Origin: a virus
DNA: 22,905 bases
Direction: 5' to 3' (one strand)
Virus record (IMG/VR): IMGVR_UViG_3300042006_000026
Location: 1 to 22,905 of that record
In this document: piece after piece, positions 1 through 6,662 of the stretch
How positions within the stretch are numbered: position 1 is the first letter of the stretch
Layout of the letters: the number at the start of each line of letters is the position of its first letter
Notes under the pieces: model-generated
Told to the model about the DNA's origin: nothing
The model's database searches: none
What the model saw: only the letters and a program-made list of their open reading frames with translations
Translations under genes and position numbers: made by a program

Positions 1-600
1 TTCACCAACTTTGTGGACGCGGTGCCGCTGGAAGACAACGACCGTCGTTGGTGGGTGATCTTTTCACCCTTCAGTGATTTGAGCGACCTGGCTGGCGCAT
101 TGAGCCTGACAACCGAAGGGTTAGCCGGTCACTACGACATGATGTTTGACAGCATGCAGGACACCCGACGCGGTGAGTGGCGCAAGTTCTTTGTTGAGTA
201 CCCGGTGAGCGCCAATTTCAAGCCAAACTCAAAAGCCCCTCACACCAGCGAGAAAGCTGAAATGCAAGCGGGCGGGGAAGACGCTCATGAGGCCGTGGCG
301 CGTCAATGCATCGAAACCGGGGCCGTGGGTGTCGGTAAGTTTGTTTTAAGCTCCAGCGCGCTAGCAGCGGCTATGAGGACCATCTGCGTACAGGACGGGA
401 TGGACATTCCGAAAACTACGGCGGTTAGCCACATGTTGACGCGTTTGGGGTTCTCGCCTAAGGGGGTGATCAAGTGGGACGGGAAAGCGCACCGGGTGTG
501 GTGGAAGCGTGGGACGGTGGCGAGTGATAGCAACGACACGCTGAGATCGATGTTGGAGTTAACGAAAATTCAACATCTTGCGGAACTGGTTAATAACTGA
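1..600 (+). CDS. Phage primase-helicase (D5/DUF5906-like), C-terminal fragment
   Basis: The reading frame is open from base 1, so the gene starts outside the window; 199 residues are visible. The beginning (TNFVDAVPLEDNDRRWWVIF, visible residues 2-21) matches the late helicase-core segment of D5-like/DUF5906 phage primase-helicases, where an asparagine, a short acidic stretch and a DRR motif precede a hydrophobic strand. The family unwinds and primes DNA for phage replication. Visible residues about 100-172 contain a compact helical segment ending in a beta-hairpin-like KWDGKAHRVWWKRG, which I read as a winged-helix domain; such domains bind origin DNA in P4-alpha-like proteins. The neighbouring iteron-like array (604-888) fits a replication role. 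The Walker motifs and primase domain would be upstream and cannot be checked here. Confidence 0.72.
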   Translation, partial: FTNFVDAVPLEDNDRRWWVIFSPFSDLSDLAGALSLTTEGLAGHYDMMFDSMQDTRRGEWRKFFVEYPVSANFKPNSKAPHTSEKAEMQAGGEDAHEAVARQCIETGAVGVGKFVLSSSALAAAMRTICVQDGMDIPKTTAVSHMLTRLGFSPKGVIKWDGKAHRVWWKRGTVASDSNDTLRSMLELTKIQHLAELVNN

Positions 601-912
601 TCAGGTTACAAGGGTTACAAGATAGGTCACAAGCTAGAGGCCACTTGTAACCCACCAACCCCTTGGTTTTATTGGGTTTCTATCTCTTAAGGTTACAAGT
701 TACAAGTAGAATAGAAAAGTAGCTACACAGGAAGAGCTATAGATAGGTGGCCACCATGAGTGTTATGCATGTGTCTCGTATTTATGTGTATTTAGATTTT
801 TTCCACTTGTAACCTGTAACCTTTTGGCTGGAGGCCACGGAATACAAGGGCTGTAGCGGTTACGAGCTTGTAACCCCACCTTGTAACCTTTTCACATTTG
901 AGAGCTGAGATT
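601..912. other. Gene-free stretch between replication and packaging genes; candidate origin/control region
   Basis: About 310 bases separate the primase-helicase from the small terminase, the largest gap in an otherwise gap-free window. It holds the GGTTACAAG/CTTGTAACC array, two clusters of sites (604-706 and 806-888) separated by a site-free core, AT-rich patches (about 661-690 and 781-803), a perfect palindrome GGTGGCCACC (746-755) and the word GAGGCCAC twice (637-644 and 831-838). I could not identify a convincing sigma-70 promoter by eye. A possible 18-codon leader ORF (756-812) is discussed under rejected items. Layout resembles an iteron origin or a regulatory region controlling the packaging/structural operon. 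Confidence 0.6.
604..888. repeat. Iteron-like array of GGTTACAAG in both orientations
   Basis: Plus-orientation sites: 604-612 and 613-621 (head to tail with no spacer), 625-633 (GGTCACAAG, one mismatch), 691-699, 699-706 (8-mer overlapping the previous site) and 858-866 (GGTTACGAG, one mismatch). Minus-orientation sites (CTTGTAACC): 644-652, 806-814, 814-821 (CTGTAACC, partial), 867-875 and 880-888. Eleven full or degenerate copies in 285 bases cannot be explained by coding constraint because the region is non-coding. I noticed no comparable cluster elsewhere in the window, only isolated partial matches. Confidence 0.85.
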
Positions 913-1695
913 ATGAAAAAGCGTGGAAAACGGCGAATTTCGAAGCAGGAAAGTGAATTCGCGAAGAAATACGTTGAATCTGGTAAGCCAATGGAAGCTT
1001 ACAAATTTGCGTACAGCGTTGAGGGACTGACGAATTCTGAAATTTCGCGCAGAGCAGCAACGTTGAAAATGCGTTCTCAAGTCAAAGAGCTGATTTCAGA
1101 CCTTCAAAAAAAGGTGAGCAAGGATGCTGAATTTGGAATTAAGCAGATTCTTGAAATTTGGCAGGACATCGCGACCGCTGATCCTAACGAGTTGATGAGC
1201 AACTTGAGGCGCTGTTGCCGACATTGCTATGGACGTGGTCACCTCTATCAGTGGAAGGACAAAGCAGAATTCGCGTACGTGTTAGGCCAGGCACTCAAGA
1301 GCAAGCCAGGTAAAGGCGAACCGCGCCAGGCCATCCCGAGCGATGAGGGCGGCTACGGCTTCAACTTCACGTTCCGCCCTCATCCTGAGTGCACCGAGTG
1401 CAAAGGTGAGGGGCACCTTGATACGTTCTTTGCTGACACCCGCAAACTGAGCCGCGCAGGCCGGCGCCTGTACGCAGGGGTTAAGCAGACCGCGCAGGGT
1501 ATGCAGGTTTTGACGCGCGATCAGGATGCAGCGCTTGCCAACCTGGCCAAGTTCCACGGAATGACGCCGGATAATTTGCGCGTTACTGGGGCTGACGGTG
1601 GACCGTTAATTAGTGCTAACATCCCGCTGCCGGCTGATCCGGTTGAAGCCGCGAACGTCTACGCGGAATTCATCAAAAAGAACGCAAGGGGATGA
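913..1695 (+). CDS. terS: Terminase small subunit with DnaJ-like zinc motifs
   Basis: Recognises the packaging site and hands DNA to the large terminase. The 260-residue protein starts with a basic segment followed by a helical region (QESEFAKKYVESGKPMEAYK) typical of phage small terminases with a helix-turn-helix N-terminus. The middle carries two DnaJ-type half motifs, CRHCYGRGH and CTECKGEGH, separated by about 55 residues, which together would supply four cysteines for a zinc site. The C-terminal DTRKL...LYAGVKQT...DQDAALANLAKFHGM pattern is characteristic of this terminase family. I chose ATG 913 because GAGAG (900-904) lies eight bases upstream; a TTG at 898 is in frame but has no better ribosome-binding site. 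Its stop overlaps an ATG of the next gene. Confidence 0.85.
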   Translation: MKKRGKRRISKQESEFAKKYVESGKPMEAYKFAYSVEGLTNSEISRRAATLKMRSQVKELISDLQKKVSKDAEFGIKQILEIWQDIATADPNELMSNLRRCCRHCYGRGHLYQWKDKAEFAYVLGQALKSKPGKGEPRQAIPSDEGGYGFNFTFRPHPECTECKGEGHLDTFFADTRKLSRAGRRLYAGVKQTAQGMQVLTRDQDAALANLAKFHGMTPDNLRVTGADGGPLISANIPLPADPVEAANVYAEFIKKNARG

Positions 1696-1697
1696 CA

Positions 1698-2357
1698 ATG
1701 CAAGTGCACCATATGAAAATTCATCAGCAGCCGTTTGACGATCTTGTTAGCGGTCGCAAAACCGGCGAAGTGCGCAACTGTGCCGACCGCGAATTTCGTG
1801 AAGGGGATGTAGTAGAGCTGTTCCTTATAGACGAAACTGGGCAAAATCCTGCTAACAAAAGCATCGTTCGCGTTATCACTCACATTCAGCGCGGCTATGG
1901 TCTACCTGATGACATCTGCGTTCTGAGCTACGCCACCCCTGTCGTCGAGCGCCAGCCGGTGGCTGAAGTTAGTGTGGATCGCGAATTGCTAGTTGTCGCA
2001 AATGTCTGCGTTATGCGAACTCATGATCTTCTTGCGGAGCAGATGAAGAGCACCGATCACAAAGAAGAGTACCGAGCGGAGATAGCGAGACTAAAAGACG
2101 CACATGAAAAAATTAAACGTGCCTTCCTGCCAACTTCATTTGTCGAGTTTCAACCGGCAGCGTATGTCCTGACCAGTGGCGGGGAAGTCTGCTACGAGTC
2201 GGACGACGGTATAGTGATCAGCAATACTGATGGCGATGAGACTGATCTACTCAAGTGGAAGGCAGTATATTTCGCCCCGCCCGAACTCGCCGAACTGCAA
2301 GCCACCATCGCCCAGCAGGCAGCCGAAATAGAGCGTCTGAAGAGTGGGTTGAAATGA
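1698..2357 (+). CDS. DUF3850/ASCH-like (PUA-fold) domain protein with coiled-coil C-terminus
   Basis: Residues 1-80 resemble the DUF3850 branch of the ASCH/PUA-like fold: an HxxKI start, the SGRKTGEVR motif, a GDVVEL strand and a late GYGLPDD...VLSYA segment. ASCH-like domains are thought to bind RNA or modified nucleotides; a role in the phage is not known. Residues about 110-140 and the last 25 residues are predicted coiled coil (heptad-like LAELQATIAQQAAEIERL), with a beta-rich insert between them that resembles a short phage accessory module. ATG 1698 is preferred because AAGGGG (1686-1691) sits six bases upstream; ATG 1692 overlapping the terminase stop is the alternative. Placement between the two terminase subunits is typical of accessory cargo. 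Fold call moderate, function unknown. Confidence 0.65.
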   Translation: MQVHHMKIHQQPFDDLVSGRKTGEVRNCADREFREGDVVELFLIDETGQNPANKSIVRVITHIQRGYGLPDDICVLSYATPVVERQPVAEVSVDRELLVVANVCVMRTHDLLAEQMKSTDHKEEYRAEIARLKDAHEKIKRAFLPTSFVEFQPAAYVLTSGGEVCYESDDGIVISNTDGDETDLLKWKAVYFAPPELAELQATIAQQAAEIERLKSGLK

Positions 2358-2518
2358 ACAACAACCGCAGCGGCACAAGTCAGCTATCCATGAGCGTTCC
2401 TAAATTCCGCGCTGAGCTGCACAAGGCTTATATAGCAGGTCAGGCAGCACCGCTAGCCGACGAAGCCAAGCGCCGCGAGTTCGTCAAGCAAGCTGTTATT
2501 GATTTGAATTGGAGATAG
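2354..2518 (+). CDS. Small hypothetical phage protein (54 aa)
   Basis: ATG 2354 overlaps the preceding stop (ATGA), giving a 54-residue protein whose central part (VPKFRAELHKAYIAGQAA) is an amphipathic helix, followed by a second helix ending in a basic-aromatic tail. An AAGAG-like ribosome site lies about ten bases upstream. The reading frame is open much further upstream, but that part overlaps the previous gene and has no ribosome site. I do not recognise a family. It is part of the compact cassette of tiny genes between the two terminase subunits and is likely co-transcribed with them. Confidence 0.5.
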   Translation: MNNNRSGTSQLSMSVPKFRAELHKAYIAGQAAPLADEAKRREFVKQAVIDLNWR

Positions 2519-2523
2519 GTGTG

Positions 2524-2775
2524 ATGAGCAACGTAAAGGCAATGCCTATAAGCGGTCAGTGCAATTCGAATTCAGACGTCTCTGAGTTCTTGCGGTTGTT
2601 GGCTGATCAGATTGAGCAGGGTTTGCGCTCTGATATTCGCACAGCCATTGTGACGTTCGAGGTTATCGGGGATCGCGAGTTAGTCATTCTGGTTGCTGGT
2701 CAAGGTGGCACCAACAACGCCAGGGCTTTGGGTCTGCTGACCTTGGCGCAACAGCAGTACATGGGGAGCCAATAA
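2524..2775 (+). CDS. Small hypothetical phage protein (83 aa)
   Basis: Eighty-three residues, probably alpha/beta: an N-terminal helix (SEFLRLLADQIEQGL), two strands (AIVTFEVIG and ELVILVAGQ) and a C-terminal helix (ARALGLLTLAQQQYM). ATG 2524 is preferred, with GGAG (2511-2514) nine bases upstream; GTG 2521 and TTG 2509 are in-frame alternatives. It begins five bases after the previous stop and ends two bases before the next ATG. The family is not recognised; such small alpha/beta proteins are frequent near phage terminase genes, and no function can be assigned from sequence. Confidence 0.6.
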   Translation: MSNVKAMPISGQCNSNSDVSEFLRLLADQIEQGLRSDIRTAIVTFEVIGDRELVILVAGQGGTNNARALGLLTLAQQQYMGSQ

Positions 2776-2777
2776 GC

Positions 2778-3017
2778 ATGAACATCAGCGACGTCAAAGA
2801 ATTCATCACTCTACCCAATGGCACGGTCAAGGCCATTTCCAAACCTTGTGAGGTTCCACCAGAGGGCTGGGTGTGCTCGCGGGATCGCGGTCATGACGGC
2901 ACGTGTGCTGCGACCAGCGTGGGCAACTGTGAACTTGGTGAGCATTGCCGGTGCAAGAGCTTTGATGTTGCGTACAAAGCGGACTGCTGGAACTGGATAG
3001 GTAAGGTGAAGTTGTGA
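2778..3017 (+). CDS. Small cysteine-rich protein, possible zinc-binding
   Basis: Seventy-nine residues with seven cysteines (24, 33, 43, 51, 57, 59 and 70) and histidines 39 and 56. The segment GWVCSRDRGHDGTCA (30-44) is a motif seen in small phage proteins of unknown function, with the pattern Cys, Cys, His, Cys suitable for metal binding. No signal peptide is visible, so disulphide-rich export is less likely than a cytoplasmic zinc-binding fold. ATG 2778 follows the previous stop by two bases; the stop overlaps a GTG of the next gene. Role unknown; an accessory or host-modulating peptide is one option. Confidence 0.6.
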   Translation: MNISDVKEFITLPNGTVKAISKPCEVPPEGWVCSRDRGHDGTCAATSVGNCELGEHCRCKSFDVAYKADCWNWIGKVKL

Positions 3018-3205
3018 AGCGTGAGCGCCGCGAGGTACTAAAGGACATGGCCCGCCGATACGCTCAAGGTGTGATTGAAAACCTTGAGCTGGTATGGCGT
3101 TTCGAAGACGTCACTCAAGAAGAAATGCAGATCATGCAAAACGAGGTTGATGCAATCGCAAAGCGCATCGGCAAAATTCGAAAGTTTGTTGACGTTGGTG
3201 ACTGA
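3014..3205 (+). CDS. Small helical hypothetical protein (63 aa), GTG start
   Basis: GTG 3014 overlaps the preceding stop (GTGA), with a good ribosome site AAGGTG (3003-3008) five bases upstream, which supports real translation despite the rare start. The protein is highly charged and almost entirely helical (ARRYAQGVIENLELVWRF, then EEMQIMQNEVDAIAKRIGKI), probably a helical hairpin or short coiled coil. Its stop overlaps the ATG of the large terminase (TGATG), so the two are translationally coupled. I do not recognise a family. Confidence 0.6.
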   Translation: MKRERREVLKDMARRYAQGVIENLELVWRFEDVTQEEMQIMQNEVDAIAKRIGKIRKFVDVGD

Positions 3206-4794
3206 TGGATTGGAAGACGCCCGACTACCGGGGTATCCTGCAAGAGCGGCTAGACAACCTGGCCGCTATTCGCAAGAAGCCTGAAATCATTCCCGCGCTG
3301 AAATTCCACTACCGCGAAAACCCTCACGACTTTATCAACGATTGGGGCGTTACTTACGACCCACGTTTGATTGAGCGCGGCTTGTCACCCATCGTGCCAA
3401 TGATCCTGTTTCCCAAGCAGCTCGACTTTATTGAGTGGGTGCTTGAGCGCTGGCGGGCGGGCGAGTCCGGTGTTGCCCCAAAGTCGCGAGACATGGGGCT
3501 GTCGGTGGTCTGCCAGCAACTGGCAGCAACGCTGTGCCTTTTCCGCAGCAACATGAATATTGGGTTTGGCTCGCGTAAGGAAGACTTGGTAGACAAGGTG
3601 GGTGACCCTGACACCCTGTTCTATAAAGGGCGCATGTTCCTTGACCACCTGCCCGAAGAGTTCCGGGGCGGCTTCAACTCGGCGAACAAGGATCACAGCA
3701 GCCACCTCAAGATTTTCATTCCTGAAACCCAATCAATCATCAAGGGTGAGGCAGGCGACAACATCGGGCGAGGCGGTCGTACCGCGCTGTACTTCGACGA
3801 TGAATCGGCCTTTCAGCCTCGCCCGCAACTGATTGACGCTGCACTGTCAGCAACGACCAACTGCCGGATATCGGTCAGCTCAGTCAACGGTCGCGATAAC
3901 CCGTTCGCTGACAAGGTGCACAGTTGGCCAGAGCACCGTATTTTTACGTTCCACTGGCGCGACGATCCTCGTAAAGATGACGCCTGGTATAAGAAGAAGT
4001 GCGAGGACATCGACAACCCAATAATTGTGGCTCAAGAAATTGACCTGAATTTCAGCGCTTCCAAATCGGGCATCCTCATTCCAAGTGAGTGGGTGCAGGC
4101 TGCAATTGATGCGCACGTTAAACTTGGGTTTACGGCGAGCGGTGAGCGCCGGGGTGCGCTTGACGTTGCTGACGAAGGTATTGACCTTAACTGCTGGGGC
4201 TGCCGACATGGCGTGGTCATGCAGTTCGTTGAAGCCTGGTCGGGTAAAGGTTCTGATACGTTCGCCACGACGGCATACGCTTTTAAGCTTGCCGACGACA
4301 ACGATATAGAGGACTGGGATTTTGACAGTGACGGTCTGGGTGTCGGTGTTCGCGGTGATGCCAGGGTTCTCAACGAGAAGCGCGGCAAGCACACACAGAA
4401 GGTCAACCCATTCCGTGGTTCGGGTGCGGTGATCGACAAGGACAAGGAGGTATTCAAGGGCGAGCAGGGTCGCAAGGGTCGCACCAACGAAGACTTCTTT
4501 GCGAACCGCAAAGCTCAAGAATGGTGGCGTCTGATGGAACGCTTCAAGATGACATACCGCGCTGTCGTTGAGGGTCTGCCGTACGATGAGGCTGAAATCA
4601 TCAGCCTTGACAGCAGCAAGATTGAGAAGAAAGCGCTGACTAAGTTGACTCAGGAACTCAGTCAACCTACGTGGTCGCAAAACGGTAGTGGTAAGATCTT
4701 GATTGACAAGGCCCCGCAGGGCTCACGCTCGCCAAACTATGCGGACCAATGCATGATGCTTTATTCCAAGCGCGCACGCCGCTCAGGCTTCTAA
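3205..4794 (+). CDS. terL: Terminase large subunit (packaging ATPase-nuclease)
   Basis: The 529-residue protein powers DNA translocation into the procapsid and cuts the concatemer. Visible landmarks: a Walker A-like loop APKSRDMGLS (91-100) in the KSRxxG form common in phage terminases, a Walker B segment TALYFDDE (193-200) with the catalytic glutamate at 200, and a coupling motif SVNG (226-229). The C-terminal nuclease half has GALDVADEG (318-325), DFDSDGLGVGV (372-382) and NYADQCM (511-517), supplying the expected acidic metal ligands of an RNase H-like fold. Length is normal for the family. ATG 3205 is coupled to the preceding stop. It works with the small terminase upstream and the portal immediately downstream. 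Confidence 0.93.
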   Translation: MDWKTPDYRGILQERLDNLAAIRKKPEIIPALKFHYRENPHDFINDWGVTYDPRLIERGLSPIVPMILFPKQLDFIEWVLERWRAGESGVAPKSRDMGLSVVCQQLAATLCLFRSNMNIGFGSRKEDLVDKVGDPDTLFYKGRMFLDHLPEEFRGGFNSANKDHSSHLKIFIPETQSIIKGEAGDNIGRGGRTALYFDDESAFQPRPQLIDAALSATTNCRISVSSVNGRDNPFADKVHSWPEHRIFTFHWRDDPRKDDAWYKKKCEDIDNPIIVAQEIDLNFSASKSGILIPSEWVQAAIDAHVKLGFTASGERRGALDVADEGIDLNCWGCRHGVVMQFVEAWSGKGSDTFATTAYAFKLADDNDIEDWDFDSDGLGVGVRGDARVLNEKRGKHTQKVNPFRGSGAVIDKDKEVFKGEQGRKGRTNEDFFANRKAQEWWRLMERFKMTYRAVVEGLPYDEAEIISLDSSKIEKKALTKLTQELSQPTWSQNGSGKILIDKAPQGSRSPNYADQCMMLYSKRARRSGF

Positions 4795-4805
4795 GAGGGT
4801 TTACC

Positions 4806-6662
4806 ATGTTCAAACGTTTGTGGCGCTGGTTCATCGGCTCGACTGCCGACCCCATCCCGGCTATGGAACCCGAGGGCGACCAGCCGCGGCGCTCGGGTAT
4901 GTTCTCGACCGACCTTTCAGGATCGGCGCGCGCTGAGGAACGCAAGACCCTTGGTGAATTCATGGGCAGCTTGTTTAGCGTGGCGCCGCGAGCGTCTGTG
5001 GGCGATGTCGTGGGCCTGGACAATCTCGACTCTGCTGAGGGCGCTAACGGGTTCATCAAGACCGGGTATGGCGTGGGCACCGATGCAGGTCCGCCGGCTG
5101 CGATTGTTGACTGGTTTCTGAGCCAAACGTTTATCGGTCACCAGTTGGCAGGGCTGCTGGCTCAACACTGGCTGATCGACAAGGGCTGCTTGATTCCTGC
5201 GCGTGATGCTGTTCGCCACGGTTTCGACATCCATGCCCCTGACGGCGGTGACCTTGACGCACCTGAAGTGCTCAACATGATCAAGCGCCTGGACAAGCGT
5301 TTCAAGCTGCACAAGAACATGGTTGAGTGGGTGTACAAGGGAAAGATTTTCGGCATTCGTATTGCCTTCTTCCAGATCGAAAGCACTGACCCTTTGTTCT
5401 ATGAGTTGCCGTTCAATATCGACAGCATCACGCCTGGCAGCTACAAGGGCATTGTGCAGGTCGACCCGTACTGGTGCATCCCTGAGCTGGACATTGCTGG
5501 TAGCACTCGCCCCGACTCTATGCACTTTTATGAGCCGAAATACTGGGTGATCAACGGTAAGCGCTATCACCGCTCGCACCTGATCATTTATCGCGAGGGT
5601 GATGTTATCGACATCCTCAAACCGTCCTACCTGTACGGTGGCATCCCGGTTCCGCAGAAAGTTATGGAACGTGTTTACGCTGCCGAGCGCACCGCCAACG
5701 AGGCACCGCAACTCGCCTTAACCAAGCGCACGATCGTGCTGCAAACCGAACTTGAGGAAGGTATCGCGCTCGGGCCTAAATACGGTGCGCGGCTTGCTGA
5801 GGTGTCTGAGCTTCAGAACAACTATGCGGTCACCATCGGCGATACCAACGACAAGTACCAGCAGTTTGATACGACCCTGGCAGACCTTGACGTTGTGATC
5901 ATGTCGCAATTCCAGTTGGTTGCGGCAACGCTCAACGTCCCAGGCACCAAGCTGCTAATGACAGCCCCCAAGGGCTTCAACGCAACCGGTGAGTACGATG
6001 AGGCGACATACCACGAAGAGCTTGAATCGATTCAGAGCTTTATCACCGACCTGGTTGAGCGTCACCACCAACTCTTGATGTTTAGCGCGGTACTGCCAGC
6101 CATGCGTAAGCGTGACGTCGAATGGCAGCCGCTGGACACCGTAATCAGTTGGGCACCGCTCGACAGCCCAACAGCCAAAGAGTACGCCGAAATCAACCTC
6201 ATCAAAGCGCAGACAGGTCAGCAGCTCGTTACGTCCGGGGCCATTGACGGCTATGACGAACGCGACCGCGTGAGGGCTGACAAGGATAGCGGGTATACCG
6301 GAATCGCTGAGGCGCTACGCCCCGATGAGAACCTTGACGGCGAGCCTGATGCAGCCAAGGTCGGGCAACCCCCAGCACCTGCACAGCCAGGCTTTGACGC
6401 TTTGGAGAATGAGCCGCAGTTGATCACCAACCAGTTGCGGCTGGACCCTGAGATTGTTGAGGCCAAGCGCGCCACCAAGGACTATCAGGTTCAAGTGTCA
6501 CCAGTGATCATGGACGTTGTAACCGGCAAGCAATACCGCGTGGTGATCGATGGACATCATTCCCTTGAGGCTGCGCGCCTGGACGGTGTACCACCTGAGC
6601 TGATTGAGGGTGGGTATGGCGAATCGGATTACTTCGACGCTGATAGCGGCTCACCGTTGTGA
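4806..6662 (+). CDS. Portal protein (DUF1073/phage_portal_3 type) with ParB-like C-terminal tail
   Basis: Residues about 95-490 match the DUF1073 portal family: AAIVDWFLSQTFIGHQLAGL near the start of the domain, a central clip-like region, and the portal signature LNVPGTKLL...PKGFNATGEYDEATYHEEL (375-405) shared by portals that form the dodecameric DNA gate. After a proline-rich linker (510-535), residues 560-605 have a short ParB/sulfiredoxin-like segment with the VVIDGHHSLEAARLDG motif (579-594), unusual on a portal. ATG 4806 is chosen because GAGGG (4795-4799) lies six bases upstream; upstream in-frame codons overlap the terminase gene. Databases sometimes name DUF1073 proteins anti-CBASS Acb1-like; I see no paired HxT phosphoesterase motifs, so portal is the better name. 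Confidence 0.85.
   Translation: MFKRLWRWFIGSTADPIPAMEPEGDQPRRSGMFSTDLSGSARAEERKTLGEFMGSLFSVAPRASVGDVVGLDNLDSAEGANGFIKTGYGVGTDAGPPAAIVDWFLSQTFIGHQLAGLLAQHWLIDKGCLIPARDAVRHGFDIHAPDGGDLDAPEVLNMIKRLDKRFKLHKNMVEWVYKGKIFGIRIAFFQIESTDPLFYELPFNIDSITPGSYKGIVQVDPYWCIPELDIAGSTRPDSMHFYEPKYWVINGKRYHRSHLIIYREGDVIDILKPSYLYGGIPVPQKVMERVYAAERTANEAPQLALTKRTIVLQTELEEGIALGPKYGARLAEVSELQNNYAVTIGDTNDKYQQFDTTLADLDVVIMSQFQLVAATLNVPGTKLLMTAPKGFNATGEYDEATYHEELESIQSFITDLVERHHQLLMFSAVLPAMRKRDVEWQPLDTVISWAPLDSPTAKEYAEINLIKAQTGQQLVTSGAIDGYDERDRVRADKDSGYTGIAEALRPDENLDGEPDAAKVGQPPAPAQPGFDALENEPQLITNQLRLDPEIVEAKRATKDYQVQVSPVIMDVVTGKQYRVVIDGHHSLEAARLDGVPPELIEGGYGESDYFDADSGSPL

Noticed and set aside
756-812. Possible 18-codon leader ORF starting ATG 756 with AGGTGG five bases upstream, ending at a TAA inside a repeat copy
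   Set aside because: Too short to support by sequence alone, no recognisable peptide, and the AGGTGG is part of a GGTGGCCACC palindrome that may be unrelated to translation.
3880-4680. Minus-strand open frame of 266 codons opposite the large terminase
   Set aside because: The plus-strand terminase motifs are unambiguous and the antisense product looks like no known family.
4806-6662. Annotation of the DUF1073 protein as an anti-CBASS (Acb1) nuclease
   Set aside because: The name is attached to this family in some databases, but the paired HxT/HxS catalytic motifs of 2H phosphoesterases are not convincingly present, and portal features and gene position fit better.
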